DNA of 64,000 bases, taken from positions 38,821,172-38,885,171 of the forward strand of contig NC_058339.1 of assembly GCF_905475395.1 (NCBI RefSeq), read 5' to 3'. Below, piece after piece: positions 10,754 to 24,326 of this stretch (position 1 is the stretch's first letter; each line of letters begins with the position of its first letter). The stretch is from Chrysoperla carnea (taxonomy: Eukaryota; Arthropoda; Insecta; Neuroptera; Chrysopidae). A model generated the notes under the pieces. It made no database searches, had not been told where the DNA came from, and saw only the letters and a program-made list of their open reading frames with translations. The translations under genes were made by a program, and so were the position numbers.

Positions 10754-12854
10754 CTATAAATAACGAAACTATGAGGGTGTCTTCATCTTAAATGTGTATA
10801 TATCAGTTATATGTATATCATTCTTTGTTCTTTTAATGCAATAGTTTTGGAACACTCCATATTCTTTTTCGATTGAAAAACGTTGCAATTTCTCTCAGCA
10901 CAATAAGTTTTCATATTTTACAATTAATCACATTCCCATTGAATGAATATCTATTTTTATTTTAAAACAATATTTAAAATGACTTTCCTGCTATTCAAAT
11001 CAAATGCAAATATTTTATAAATAAAACACTGTAATTATTAAAATAATAAAGCATTAAATTTTTTTTTTTGTTAATACAAAAATTATCAAAACAAATTTAC
11101 AACCTTGGTGTTTTACAAGATATTTGCTAGTAGTGGCCTACACAAAATCAGCAAGACCCCAAAAAACTAGTGTTGCACGACGGACGAACCCACCCAAAAA
11201 ATTTTAAAATTTTACCTCGCCCTTGACTTGAGCACAGATATACATATATCAATTTTAATTTAATATATTATGGCTTGTACGTTCTAAAAATCAAATCAAT
11301 TACACGTAAAATAAATGTTTTAGTTTTTAAATGTCAATATCTTTTTGCTATATGAATTATTTTTGGAATTTATTTGACAAACATTTCTGATAAATTTTAT
11401 ATTAATGGGAGGTATTTTTAAAACATATTTCATTTTGTAATCTCTTAAGTTAGCAGAACAAGTTGTGTATAATTCATAATTTGTCTGTCTTTGGCCTCTA
11501 CATCATTAGGCAAACTATTTAACCTCGATGAAGAAGTCAAATCTAGCATACATGTTTGGAATAATTTGAAAGTTGAAAATTTTTGTATGCAATAATTCTG
11601 ATATTGTCCCATAACTCAAAATATATATCGAAGAAAAAACATGTAGGTCTACAAATTTCAAAGGTGGACTTAACACATTCAATAAGTCGTTCGTACAAGT
11701 CCAACTCGAGGGAATCTAATTTTTTTTAATAAATCTAATTTCTATTCCAAGAATAGAAACATAACCTAAGTTGTCCCTTTCTGCTAATGCGATTGTGTCA
11801 ATCACATCACTAATTTATTATAATATTTTATAAGTGGTTGAACCAATTAAAAGACATGTTGCATTTCAAAACAACAATATTTGAAATTTGCTAGACAGAC
11901 AGTATATTACTTTCATACAAACAACTCACGCGGTTGTGTCAACTTCAACACTCAACCCCGTACGGTAGTTGTATCACATTCGTGGCCCCATTCCCATATT
12001 TGCTCTCGCGACGAGGTCGAGATAACTTCATATGGATTGATATTAAGAATAAAATTTTTAAAATATCTTCAAAACCAGATATATATTTATTAGCTTATTT
12101 TTTAGTTCAAAACGTAGCTTTCTGAACATAGTAGTGCTTAGTGTGATTGAATTATCTAAAGTTATTGTTGACACAAACATCCAATTGCAATTAATTCCTT
12201 AAACAAAATGGCTAACTAAGATTCTCATTTTCGTATACTATTTAGATTTCTTACAATTATATTTCCAAATATATTGACTTTGCTCTGCTAACTTAAAAGT
12301 CGTTGAATTTTTTGATACAATAAATTAGTAAAATAATAAACGGTTTAATTTTTATTGAAAAGTTAACCTTTAATTGTATGCTTCCTAGAAAAATCTTACA
12401 ATTTTCAAAGGTCAGAAAGGTGTCATACTTATACTTAGATTATTATAATCTTCTACACATGAATGCAAGAATAAAGAAATGTGTATCAAAAATTAGAATC
12501 TTGAGACGCTTTTTAATACTATAAACAATAAATCGTGCCCTTAGGATCTTAAAGACCTTTTAATATTTCAACGGCTAAATATGTAAGCTACTTCCTAAAA
12601 TGAGACAGGTTGTAAGAAGGTCATTTACACTGACAAAAATTTCCTTGGTTTCTCCGTATTTTTATAAAAAATTGGACAAAAACCACATTCTTAACAAAGG
12701 AAGTTTTTTTGGCAGGGTATTTGTCACTTCTATTATGATTTTAAATTTTACAATATAAATTCTTTTTTCGTCTATGAAAAATGTAGAACAAGCAAACTTT
12801 TTTTCTGTTCAAAGCCAAACAAGGAGGTGTTTTTTATGAACCTTGGTCTCGCAG

Positions 12855-12970
12855 AGCTGAGTCTTGGTCTTGATCTTAATTCATATAGATAGTGTCTTGG
12901 TATTGGTCTTGTCGAATTAGTAGATACTATATTGGTCTTGGTCTTGAAATTTGCAAGACCAAGACTGCAA
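12855..12970. repeat. TCTTGG-rich low-complexity tract
   Basis: Repeated 'tcttggtcttg' words, ending in their complement 'caagaccaagac'. Similar words occur at about 1840-1890 and 38985-39090. It lies just upstream of the dpp1 coding exon, probably within the first intron. Confidence 0.5.
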
Positions 12971-13133
12971 AATCTAGGATAATTTTCATCATTAACTGCA
13001 ATGTAATTAATTGCTTTTCTTCGGAATTAGAGATATTTCAGAATTCAAAAATAGGGAACTTTAAGTATAGTTTTTTTTTAAGGCACACAACACACACACA
13101 AAAATGCTGATGCAAAATTTATTTCCATTTCAG

Positions 13134-13151
13134 TTAGAGAGTTACACCTGA
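13134..13151 (+). other. 5' UTR piece and splice acceptor before the dpp1 start codon
   Basis: 'atttatttccatttcag' ends at 13133, a good acceptor with a pyrimidine-rich tract. The ATG follows 18 bp later. The second paralog has the same arrangement (acceptor ending 42404, ATG at 42419). This implies at least one upstream non-coding exon for dpp1. Confidence 0.6.
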
Positions 13152-14520
13152 ATGAACATGCGTGGTTATTCAATGTGTTTATTACCTACTGCATCACTAA
13201 CGACATTCACGTTAGCAATACTACTAATATTATTAACATTCATCATCAACCAAAATGTACGATCGGATGATGACCAAACCAATGACCACGAAAAAACAAC
13301 ACCAACGACATCTGATACAAAAACGATAATGGACACAACGGATTTATTAAATATATTCGATATCGAGAAACCACAATTTAAAAAACCACATCGTGAAGAT
13401 GATGTCTATGTACCAAAACCATTAATCAATTTATATGAACAATTGACCAATCAAGTGGATGATTTTGTATCAATTCCAAAATATGGTATACATTTAACAA
13501 CAGCAAACACCGTACGAAGTTACACACATTTAGGTAAGTGTTCACTTACACTTTACCCAAAGAAAATGTGGCGGATTTGCAAAAAAAAAAATTAACCATC
13601 TGCATGTTTCATCCGCCACTACCAGAGAATATCAATAACCAACTTGGTCTCTTTTACTTCTTTCAGAAAGTGATGTAGACCGAATATTTCCACCTGGAGA
13701 AAATCGATTTCGTTTATATTTTGATGTAACGAAAAAAAATAAGGAAACTTTAAAAGCAGCGGAATTATTATTAAATCGTGAACCCATACCAGTGAATCGA
13801 TCTAGTTATCAAAATGTTTATGTGTACGATATCATTAAACCTGGTAAACGTGGTAAAAATGAACCGATTTTACGATTAATCGATATGAAAGTTGTGAATA
13901 TTCGTTATGAAGATTCAATAAGTTTGGATGTTTTACCCGCTGTGGAACGATGGTTAATTAATCCTAAATCAAATTATGGATTACTTGTGGAGGTTACAAA
14001 AAATTCTCATACGCAACGTATGGCCCATGTTCGTTTGCGTCGGTCCATAAATGAGCATAAAAGTCATTGGTTACAGTTACAACCGTATTTGTATATTTAC
14101 ACAGATGATGGCAAAGAAAAAGGAAATATGTCATCCTCAAAGGACCCTCATCAAGGATCGTCACGTGTAAAACGTTCTAAACGTGCTAGTCAACATCGAC
14201 GTGACGGTGTTTGTAGGAGACATTCGTTGTATGTGAATTTTGAACAAGTCGGTTGGGAGGAATGGATTATTGCTCCCCGTGGCTATGAAGCGTATTATTG
14301 TCATGGTGAATGTCCGTTTCCGTTAGGTGATCACATGAATGCTACAAATCATGCTATAGTCCAAACATTAATTCATGATTTGAATTATAATGCTGTGCCA
14401 AAAGTGTGTTGTGTGCCTACGAAATTTTCCCAACTTTATATGTTATATAAAGATAATGATAATTCGGTTGTGTTAAAAAAATATCGGAATATGGTTGTTG
14501 AGGGGTGTGGATGTCGTTAA
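13152..14520 (+). CDS. dpp: Decapentaplegic/BMP2-4-type TGF-beta ligand, paralog 1
   Basis: Secreted BMP morphogen precursor, 411 aa, joined from exons 13152-13533 and 13667-14520 across a 133-bp phase-1 GT-AG intron. A hydrophobic signal segment lies at about residues 12-33. The propeptide follows, with the dpp-like words ANTVRSYTH (just before the intron) and [11 protein letters not shown]. Candidate furin sites are RLRR at 250-253, the counterpart of the upstream BMP4 S2/Dpp site, and the overlapping RVKR/RSKR at 294-300. The mature ligand has all seven cystine-knot cysteines (310, 339, 343, 375, 376, 408, 410) with canonical spacing 28/3/31/31, an N-glycosylation site NAT at 352 and the ending VVEGCGCR. 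The family acts as disulfide-linked dimers on type I/II serine kinase receptors. A second ATG lies two codons in. The paralog at 42419-44403 has the same gene structure. Identity is secure at the dpp/BMP2-4 level; which paralog is the functional orthologue is unknown. Confidence 0.95.
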
Positions 14521-14718
14521 TTTTATTTTCCTCCTGTATAAAAAATAGTGATTGTGAGTAAATTGTCACTTTTGGAAAGTGTATCAAATACTTTCCAACT
14601 AAGTTTCTTAGATAAGATAAAATCTCGAAGAAAAGCGAATTTGTTATGTTATAGCAGCGTAATTTAGAATATTTCTCTATCTGAAAAGAACTTAAAAAAT
14701 GCATAACACTCTTGGGCC

Positions 14719-14724
14719 AATAAA
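14719..14724 (+). terminator. Polyadenylation signal AATAAA for dpp1
   Basis: First canonical AATAAA about 200 bp after the stop codon. A later one occurs near 15410, so a longer 3' UTR is possible. Confidence 0.5.
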
Positions 14725-14782
14725 ACTGAATCAATATGTTGGGTAAAGTTTTTTCTCTCGATCAGGAGTCGACAAAAATGAT

Positions 14783-14900
14783 TATTTAAAGATGTACGAG
14801 CTCCAAGGCAATTTTGGATAAAAGGATTGATTTTTTTTTATATGAAGTTGGAAGTCTAAATTAATTCTGAAAATTGAAGGGGGGGGGGTGGTTGAATAGT
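14783..14900 (+). repeat. Interspersed repeat family C, partial copy, with poly-G
   Basis: Shares with 32022-32135 the ordered words 'gctccaaggcaa/gcaccaaggcaa', 'ttgattttttttata', 'aagttgga', 'aat.tga.aattgaa' and a G run. The run of ten G at 14879-14888 corresponds to 'ggggggcg' in the other copy. Confidence 0.55.
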
Positions 14901-16987
14901 AGCAACTCATGTTGCTAGTAATGTTGGGTAATAGTAGCAACTAATGTGAAAAGCTCGTAGTTTTTGAATTGAACTGCAAAAACTGAAAAACATTTTTTCA
15001 TCGAGTACACAGTTTTTCATGGAGTACGGAGGTAGCACAGCTTTTTTTTGCTTGCAAAACGTAGTTTTACACTCCCCTGAAGATTTCAAATAACATACCA
15101 GAAAAGCAGCTTACATCGCGTTTTGCGATTTTAGTTTTTTTTTTTTTTGTACTATTTTACTGGCATATGTTTGATCCATGAAAGGGCAAGAGAAGCTAAG
15201 GCTAAAGCCATTTTCAGCTACATGGCAGGCAGGGAGAAAATGTATCCCCCATTTGAGTACTCAGTTTGATTCAGTTTTATTGTCCTTTACTGTACATTAC
15301 GAATATTTTTATTCAACGATTTATTGTGAAAGAAAAAACAATAATTTTAGCAAATGTCGATAAAGAAAAGTATTGTTTTAAAGTAAACATACATTGTATA
15401 TTTTATTTATATAATAAAAACGTGAAAATGTAACTAACACCAGTGATTTGTTTTAAATGTTTCAACATTACCTCTTTGATGGGTATATTATTAAAATTGA
15501 AGTAAAGTAGGTAATGTTTAACAATTTTAAAAAAAAATGAAATTTATTGAATTTGTTGAAAGACATAGCGCAAATAATGTTATGATTGTTTGACCTTCAA
15601 TACGACCGAACACGTCTCAAATACAAAGTTATGAAATAAAATTTATGCGTAATTTCAATTACTAGAACATTTTCAATTACTTTTATTTTTGAAATATTAA
15701 TTTTTAAACACGATAAATTTTCCTTTAAATATTAAATTTTATTTTTCGTTAATTTCAAAGTAACGGTAAAATAACTAGGTAAATTCAATGATATACACCG
15801 TGTTCTGTTATTGACTGCAGATCGTTGGCCTACAAAATAAACTCATAAAGACGAAGGAAAAAGTTATTTACCAATTTTGGATCCTAGGCCTAGTTTGCGA
15901 GATAATTAAGAAAATAAATTAGTATAATATTAATAAAAAGTAAATAACTTTATCGAATCACAGTTCAATAAAATATTGAACTCATTTCCAGCTTTTTTTT
16001 CAATGCTCTGAATACTACAACTAGAAAGAGATTCAAAGGGGGGTGGGGCGTTACAGTGGCAGAAAATACATTGGTAAAAACACAAATACCATATACTTTG
16101 TACGCTTATCGCGACATTACGGCCATTAACGCCACCCTTCTGTAAGGATATAGCATAAATAACTTTTTACGGTAAACATTTTGTATATCATGAATATTAG
16201 TTCCAAAATATTCCCGAGACATAAACAATCAATTACTTACGAAAAATTAATTGTCTTATTGAACATTTAGTAAATGAAACAGGAAATTACAATCAAAAAC
16301 ATTATTGACTGAAATAATGTGATATAAATATTTCATTTTGAATATTATTAATAAATAAAAATTTCTATAATACTATTATTAACTTTTTCAAATCAATATA
16401 TATTGATATATTGTAAAAATTATGAATTATTAAAATATAATATGTGATAAAAATAAAAAAATTTACATAATAAGGTATAATTATGTTTAATTATAATTTA
16501 ATTAATTGTATCATTTTTGATTACCATATAAGAGTTCTATTTATAATTTATACGGATATAATAAATATATTTTTTAATAATATTAATCATAATTAATAAT
16601 ATGTTACCAAAATAAAAAAGAATTTATTATTACTATTTATAAAAATAGTATAATAGTGCGCATGTTAATGATTTTATGACGTCATAATTATACATTAGGA
16701 TATTTTAAAATTTAAAGGTTATGTTTTCTGTCATTATTCCATAGTTTTTCCATGTAGAAAATATTTCGAAGAAAAATCTGAACCTATTTTCACGTCTGTT
16801 ATGATAAATTTTGACTCGTGGCTATCTAAATAGTTCCAACTATGCCTAATAAACATTTTGATCAGAATATAACCTCTAAAAGTCTAAAAAACTAACCTCT
16901 TAAGCAAGCATTATATCATCATAATTTTAATTCGGATATTTTGCATTATACGTGATAAAAAATGATTAAACGAAACAAAAAATTTTG

Positions 16988-17069
16988 AGACTGTTGCTGG
17001 ATTCGAACTAAGTAATCACTAAAATAACAAATCATAAAGCCACGCCTCTACTGACTAAGCTATCCGGAC
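16988..17069 (-). repeat. tRNA-like sequence, probable SINE head or tRNA pseudogene
   Basis: On the minus strand, 'gtccggatagcttagtcagt' followed by 'agaggc' fits a pol III A-box and D-arm. 'gttcgaatcc' further down is a B-box and T-loop. The two ends do not pair as an acceptor stem and the T-stem is broken, so this is not a working tRNA. It most likely derives from a tRNA-headed SINE. Confidence 0.55.
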
Positions 17070-19899
17070 TTTAGAGTATAATTATGGCCTTAAAGCCTTG
17101 TTCCTGTCGTGTGAGGCTCTATTCTTAGGTGCCAAGCGTACCTACTGCAGCTCTACCATGGAATACCTACCTGAAATCGACTTTTTCCTGAGGCTGCCGA
17201 GCTTTTATGCTAATACATATATTATATAAGTGATATTAATTTTTTTGTTTACACCATATTTAAAATATTTGAATGGACAAAAGTACTAGATTCATTTTGT
17301 TTCATGTAAGATAATTTCAATTGAATTACTTTTGAAACCAGTATTGAAAATATTACCACGGAATGGCGCTTATTTGGGTTTGCACGAAGTGAATTAGAAA
17401 CATAGATTCATTTTATCAGATTCTACAAGCGAATTAAGCTATTTCTAATTTTCCGTCCTATAATCCGTCCAAAAATTTGTTTACAGATACCAAATGAGTA
17501 TTTCCGTAAATTTATTTATTAAAAACAAAATAAACAGTATGGCGTCATATTTTTTATGTTTGATCTATGTTAAATTTGGAAAAAAATATCTCAAAATATC
17601 CACAGACTTATATTTAATATAGACCAGTAAGTAAATTTGGCACTCCTGCCCTTTTATTTATGTTACAAAAACCATGCGATAGCTTTTTGTGTATTAGCAG
17701 TCTGTATTTAATGTTAAAAGCCTTTGAAAAAAAATCAGAAATTTTACACGCATGCGCATAATTAAGCAATCAAAGAAATAAAATCAAGATTATCAATATA
17801 ATAGTGAATTGTATAAAAAATAATTTGTATATTCTTGCTGTAAATATTAAAAAGTTTAATTGAAATTTTTTAACCATTATCACTTAACAAATTTTCTACC
17901 ATGTATACAAGAGACGCATTGGGGAGAACCAAGCGCTCATTATTTTAAATATTTCTGAAGTAATACGGATTAAAATTCTATATTGATTCTTTTGTATTTT
18001 GTACAAGGATCTCTAAAATATTAAGTGTACGCGATATTTTATAACAGGGTATGTACAATTTGGAAAATTGTAAACACCTATGATATAAAATTAGAAACAA
18101 AAATTTTTGATGTATTTTTTTTTTTTCGGATTTAACGGAATTTTATTTTATTTTTTCTGTAAATTCTTATTTCTAAGATAAAAAAACTCAATAAAAACAA
18201 CGACGCAGATATTCGACGTCGTTTATTATATAATTTCCGTGGAAAATTGTAAATACCCCGTTTTTTCAAAGCTTATTTTTTTAATTATTAACTAGATTAA
18301 TTTTTATTTTAAGAAATAATATTTAAATATTTGGTTATTAAATGTTTTTAAAATGTATATATTTAAGAAAAAAAATTGTAAATATTATTTATCTATTTTA
18401 ATTATTATAAATAAATAAATATACATCTGCCATATGAAACAAGATTTATTATCTTTTTTTTTTTTTTGTTTCATCAAAACCGATTTATACCGGTCTGGAA
18501 GTTATTTTTAGCATAAATTTAATAAATAAGAAAAACTGAAGATAAATTTATACATGTTCCAAAAAACAGTTAAATGCCCATACTGCGTTGACTCGTCCAT
18601 CATAACTGTTGCTAATGTATACTATTCCCTCAATACAGTATACGGAATGGCGTTCACGCCGATACTGACATAGTGATATCCAAAAAATGTGCATGTTTGT
18701 TCAGGTGTGATTGTTTTAGCTTTACAATACCACGCAACTACAACAATATATAGTATATTATGTGCATGTGTTGCTTATAAATTTGATAATATAGATATCT
18801 CTCTTCAATCATCAATACTCTAACTATAGTCGTTTCTGTTCATCAAATGATGGATCTTCGATGAACTCATAATTAAATTAAAATTTCGTTTTTATATCAT
18901 CGACAACCTGATATTTTTATGGTATTATGATGAACTATAAGTTTTAAATAGTTTTTTTATCACACTCTGTAGATTTTTTGATATAGAAATATCCAATTGA
19001 AAAGGATAACCTATATGATTCATCATTTTTTCAACCAAATTTTGAACGATAAAATAATAATAAAAAGCCCGATGACCAAGGAATTTTTTGTGATTTTTGG
19101 AAACTTTGTTAATCAAAAAATGTATTTATAAAGTTTTATTGAAATCCCTAGTATTATTCAATCCTTGCATATATCCTTAAAGAGTAATTCAAGTCGTTGC
19201 TAATTTTATTATAGATCAATAAAGATTAAACTTTAACAAAAGCAATATTTTCAGTCTGGAATAGTACATTTACTATTGTTTCTGATGTAATAGGTAAAAA
19301 CACCCTAATTTGATCGAATAAAAAAAAAACAAAAAAATTATACAAAAGTTTCTTATGAAAAATATAAATATATAACACGATCAATTGAAAAAAAATATAA
19401 ATACTTGAATTGCCATAAAAACGTGGCTCCAATGTGTCTATAAAGAAATTCATTGAATTATTCTGTATAGTGTGATTGTCACATAAAAACAATCCACAAT
19501 TATTCATAATAAAAATTTAAAAGGCTACCAATATTTTAACAGTACAATAAAATGAACTGTTTTTCATTTTAAATGTCATATGAGAGACAATAATCCTAAA
19601 CAATATCAAATCATTTTTCATGTGAAATATAATACATAAATATTTATTTTTTTATCTTATTAAATAATATTATAGGTATAGGGAGTGTTACGAAACTTTA
19701 GACACTATCTATTTTTTTTTAAATCTAAATACTTTGTAATATTAGGATAATTGGGATCTAGCTTTTTCGGGACCTTGAGATAGAAGAACACAGGGGCCTT
19801 TATTATTTAAGAATTTTTCCGGAATAATAAAATTATAAATTATATAAAAAATGAAATTTACTAATAAATAATCATATGAAAAATAATTAACTTTATAAC

Positions 19900-20330
19900 T
19901 TTAATCACGTAATTTAAATGGGGATGCAGTATTTCGCCTACGCATATAGAACTGGTAATCAAAAGTAAATGCTTTTTGCACGAGCATAATTGAAGCTCTA
20001 TTAGCAAAATTGTTGCGGCTATTACAGGACACTGGCTGTGCGGAAGGCATACTGAACGTCTGAGCCTGACAGTGTATCATGACTATTACAGGAGCTATCA
20101 CAATGTGGAGGAGACGATGTCTCGTTTTCTCTGTCACTGTCAAGCCTCTCTTTGACGACTCTGCAAGCACTCCTGCAGTCCTCTTGCAGCAGGAGTGCTC
20201 TGACAGCTCAAAATGGTTCATGGAGTAGTGGCCGGGGATGGGCTTACTCTTTTACAGTCTCACAACGGACCCCATGGTCTAAGTGTGTCTCATCCCAGGA
20301 CAGCCACTCTAACCTAACACTATATTAATT
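19900..20330 (+). repeat. GC-richer repeat fragment ending in a SINE-like tail
   Basis: Composition is clearly less AT-rich than the flanks. The right end, 'ggtctaagtgtgtctcatcc' then 'caggacagccactctaacct', resembles the 3' end of the SINE-like repeats at 10468-10510 and 35988-36066. The antisense frame of 106 codons resembles no family I know and is probably incidental. Confidence 0.45.
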
Positions 20331-20423
20331 CCTACACTTCCACCTTGTAGACTTAAAAAAATATCGAATAAATCCAGAAAGATCTCACAGCCAACGTGGC
20401 AACACTGTTTCAATATGATACAA

Positions 20424-20446
20424 ACATACATACATGCATGTTTGTA
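20424..20446. repeat. Short (CATA)-like tract with palindromic centre
   Basis: 'acatacatacatgcatgttt' is a small self-complementary tetranucleotide tract. Confidence 0.5.
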
Positions 20447-21319
20447 CAATTGAGGAGGTCAAATTGCAATGAGTTTAACAACTTTATCATTTATTATTGT
20501 ATATAAAATAGATCATAAATTTTCAATTAAATATTAAATATTAATAACAGTTACACACAGAACAAACAAACACCCATACCATACCAACAACATAATTTTA
20601 TTAAAATGTTATCATATTTTATCATCATTATTATTTTTAATAATTATTTATTCACACAAATCTTAAATGTACGATATTGGAAAAACCTGTTGAAAAAAGA
20701 ATAAATAAAACTTTAGTATAAAAATATCTATCTTAGCCGAAGCATGTTACGTTTCAAATATAATAAAATATAAATGATGAAATAATATCTATCTTATAAT
20801 GGAATTCTACGAAGAAAAGTCCTGTATAATAATAAATTATAGAAATTTACAAACTACCCCGAAAATTCTTTGTGGCAAACTGTCTTCGCTCAAATGTTCT
20901 GAAATTTTTTGAATGTTAGTTCTTCAAGCACAAAACAGGAGTTTTCTACTCCAGAAGAGCTTCACTTAGCTGGAGTCCCACATTTTTTAAGTACTTTTTT
21001 TGAGATCAACTAAGTAAAAACCCCCAGTACAGCCTATTTTTTAGCTTAATAACTTCAAGTTTGGAGCATTTCACTCTGGAGCGAGATACGACGTATTTAA
21101 CGCTGTTATCTTAAAAATGGAATCTGAAATTCAGTTGGGCGGTCACTGAGTGTCTTCAAACATTTGATTATTTGATTCTGAAGGTAGGCAACCTTTGAAA
21201 ACGAGTACTACAGCACGACCTCCTCGGGAAAAATGTAAAATTTGGCTGGTTTTACATTTTAACATATGCACTAGATATCGTTGCCAAGAAACATTCCGAA
21301 TAGGCTTCAAATAACAAAA

Positions 21320-21640
21320 TACAGTAGGATCTCGATAACTTGAACGTCAAGGGAAAAATTTTGAGTTAATGAGTTTTCGACTTAACTGATAGTTCGAAAT
21401 ACAGAGGATTTAATTGCTAAACTTTCGAATTAGAAAGATGCGATTATATATTACATTGTACTATCAATACCTCACAGGGAAATAACATTTTGTTCGAGTT
21501 ATTCGAGAAATCTGTGTATTTAGGAACTCACCGGAAAGGAATGGCATTTCTTTTCGACTTACTGATGATTACAGCTAAAAGAGGTTCGTTAAGTCGTGAA
21601 GTTTGCGAAAACCTCAATGCATAGTAAAGTATTCTTGATC
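21320..21640 (+). mobile_element. Pogo/Tigger-like transposon end, fragment
   Basis: Begins TA-CAGTAGGATCTCGATAACT, continues 'tgaacgtcaagggaaaaatt' and then 'gagttttcgactta' with 'gttcgaaatac'. This layout (CAGTA start, alternating 'cgagttat/cgacttat' words) is typical of pogo-like terminal repeats, which insert at TA. I did not find the matching opposite end, so this is called a fragment. Confidence 0.4.
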
Positions 21641-23238
21641 GCACATCCTACAATCTTATTAAATGTGAAATTTGTTTTTTTCTAGTTTCTACATATCTTT
21701 CATTGTAAGAACAAATTTTTTTTTTAAATTCTCTTCGCACATTGCACATCGGATATTCAACGATATTCCACTCATGATTATATTCTTTTTTGTTTGACGA
21801 CCTTCATATGAACAAATAAACGGTACAATACATAGTTTTATAAAGGCTAACCTCGACATCGCCCAGGTGGATTTTCTATCCTACTAAATATAATAAATCA
21901 GAAATTATGTCAGTTAGATTTATATCCTAATGTGAGGGTTTGGTCAATAAGGAATTCTTTTACCAACAAGGAATATATTCTGTTTGGAGAACGCCTGGAT
22001 TCTAATATTGCCCGTGCGTATCGAATGGGTACGAAAGAGTTGATGTAATTTCTTGCAAAAAATTTGAAGAACTGTCGCATGACAATAATGTGGAAAATTT
22101 TATGCCTGCCTGTATACCCCCCAAAAAAATGAATTTTAAAGGCTCATTTTATTTGTAGTATGGCTCTACAAGAATCTTTATTTTTAATTCTAAAGATGAT
22201 TATTTTAAATTTTAATAGAAAAATAGCTTGTTGACCTTAATCTTAAAACCTCTTATATTAGTGAAAAAAAAAAATCTGCAATTATCCTTTAAGATACTTT
22301 TAAAAAGAGTAACTATTGTTAAGCCGAAAGAAAGAATTGATATAGAATATAGATAAAACACCCCCTTTTTATTACATACTTAAAGATTACATTTTTGGGA
22401 CATAAAAACATTAAATTATTTTTTCGTTTTTATTTTTTTCAAATATCAAAATAGTGGGGATGGTCGGCGAATATTACTTTAACATACACTTCACGCTAGA
22501 AAACAGTCAATTTCTGATCAATTGAGTAATAAATTGAATAAAAGATAAATCAAATAAATTGAGTATTTTTTACTAATACTTACCACGAAATTCGTAATAT
22601 TGACTGTCCCTATTATCTGTTTAAATATTGGACCAAGGGTGGAGCAAGTGGAGCGGGCGCTTTAGGCTTTAGAAATACAAGTTAATTTTTGTAAAAAAAA
22701 GCGCTGAAAGACGATCTAACTTACTCTACCTTGATTTGGGGGTAGAGCCGGCGCAGTTTCCAAGTAATGGCTTTTTCAAGTTTCACTACTTTTAAACGGG
22801 AAAATTCCAAATTTCGTATTTTCTCTCCAAACAATAACATTCTTTCAGAAATTTAATTTTTTTTATTCTTTCAAAAATGCAAATTCTTTTAATTAAGAAC
22901 GATTTTAATTAAAGAAATTGAATAATAAAAGATATTTACAATAAAATGCGTGTCGTATTTCAATTCGAGTATTATATTTTTTAATTCAGATTAAAAATAA
23001 ACTTGGATACATACACATTAAAATGATTAAATTACTTCCATGTTTTTTATTTATTTTTTATTTAAAATATTGTCTTATAATAATTATTTATAACGTAAAA
23101 TATCTTCTTTTGAAAGTTCATACATTCGTTATGACAAGCCTAAAACATTTTAATTGTGATAAACCCTTCAAAATTCACCGTTTTCTTTCACAGAACCCCG
23201 AATTCAAGTTCGGTCAAGTCGGTCGAGTTTTTATTTTT

Positions 23239-23754
23239 ATACCATGTATATATGAAATAGTTATTAGTTTATTAAGTTTAGTCCCAAGTTTGTAACGCTT
23301 AAAAATATTGATGCTATGAATAAAATTTTGGTATGCGTGTTCATAAAATCACTTAATTAGTCCATTTCCGGTTGTCCGTCTGTCTGTGGACACGATAACT
23401 CAAAAAAAGAAATGAGATATCAAGTTGAAATTTTTAAAGCGTGCTCAAGGCGTAAAAAGTGAGGCTGAGTTCGTAAGACCCATCTTGTAAACCGTTAAAG
23501 ATAGAACAAAAGTTCTATCAAAAGTAAATGTAAAAAATGTTCCTTATAAAAAAATAAACAACTTTTTTTTGAAACATTTTTTCGTTTACATACGAGGGCG
23601 CAAATTTTATAGTATGTATTATATGGGAATATCAGCTATGAATGTGTCACTATCTAAGAGTGGATACCTTTCTTTACTTACGTGACGTCAAAGAATAAAC
23701 GAATGCGTCATCAACTCAGTCAATTAACTCAGTCAATTGTTTGTTTTCACTTAT
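23239..23754 (+). repeat. Interspersed repeat family A, copy 1
   Basis: Diagnostic order: 'accatgtatatatgaaata', 'tttagtcccaagtttgtaac', 'tccatttccggttgtccgtc', 'acacgataactcaaaa', 'gatatcaagttgaaattttt', 'aaccgttaaagatagaac', 'gttccttataaaaaaataaa', 'gtgacgtcaaagaataaa' and 'aactcagtcaattgtttg'. Six copies lie in this window in both orientations. No coding capacity and no clear terminal inverted repeats; the class is unknown. Confidence 0.8.
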
Positions 23755-24326
23755 TTTATTTATTTTTGATAACTATTTATTACGCTGGGAAGTTATTCGT
23801 GTAGACCTCAAGGGTCGCACCAGACCCTACCCACGGTTTGTTTGATATTCTAATCAGAAAACATTTGAGTATGAATTTTCTCATGAAAAATTTATTTCAC
23901 TATAACTAAGTCATGCAATTTCAAATGGTATGGTAATGAATATATAGTCAGTAGTGTGATTTATTAAAGAGTAAATACAAACTCGACCGTATCAAAAATA
24001 GAATCTTTTCTGTTAAACAAAAATAAGTTGCTATTTAAATCTATATATTTTTTCGTAGAATCAGAAAAAAAAAATATTTTTTTTAAATACTTAAAACATT
24101 TAATCTCACACATAATATACAATAATCCGCCACTGATTTTAGGAGACATGCAGTCTGTACTAGTAACAAGAGACATCCATTATACTAACTCCATGTGTAC
24201 ATTTCATATAACATCATAAACATTACTTTCTTATAAAATATAATGAAGTGAAGTGAAGAGAAAGAGGAGTTTTTTTTTTTATATAGAAGAAGATTAGAAA
24301 GATTCTCTTTACTTATATTAAAATAT

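Larger units (their letters stand above)
1..13133. other. Gene-free stretch upstream of the first dpp gene
   Basis: No ORF here has recognisable protein features; the longest open frames are under about 85 codons and look like chance in AT-rich DNA. The stretch is a patchwork of repeats, foldback elements and microsatellites, listed separately. Because the first dpp coding exon starts at a splice acceptor (13132-13133), part of this stretch is probably the first intron and the non-coding 5' exon and promoter of that gene, but I cannot place them. Between about 11100 and 12850 I see no repeat or coding signal worth naming. Confidence 0.6.

Noticed and set aside
14417..14734. 105-codon antisense frame over the dpp1 end
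   Set aside because: It mirrors the coding exon and 3' UTR, has no protein-family features and no start context.
16988..17069. Functional tRNA gene
   Set aside because: A- and B-box words are present but the acceptor and T stems do not pair.
19901..20221. 106-codon minus-strand frame
   Set aside because: It lies in a GC-richer repeat fragment with a SINE-like tail; the translation has no recognisable domain.
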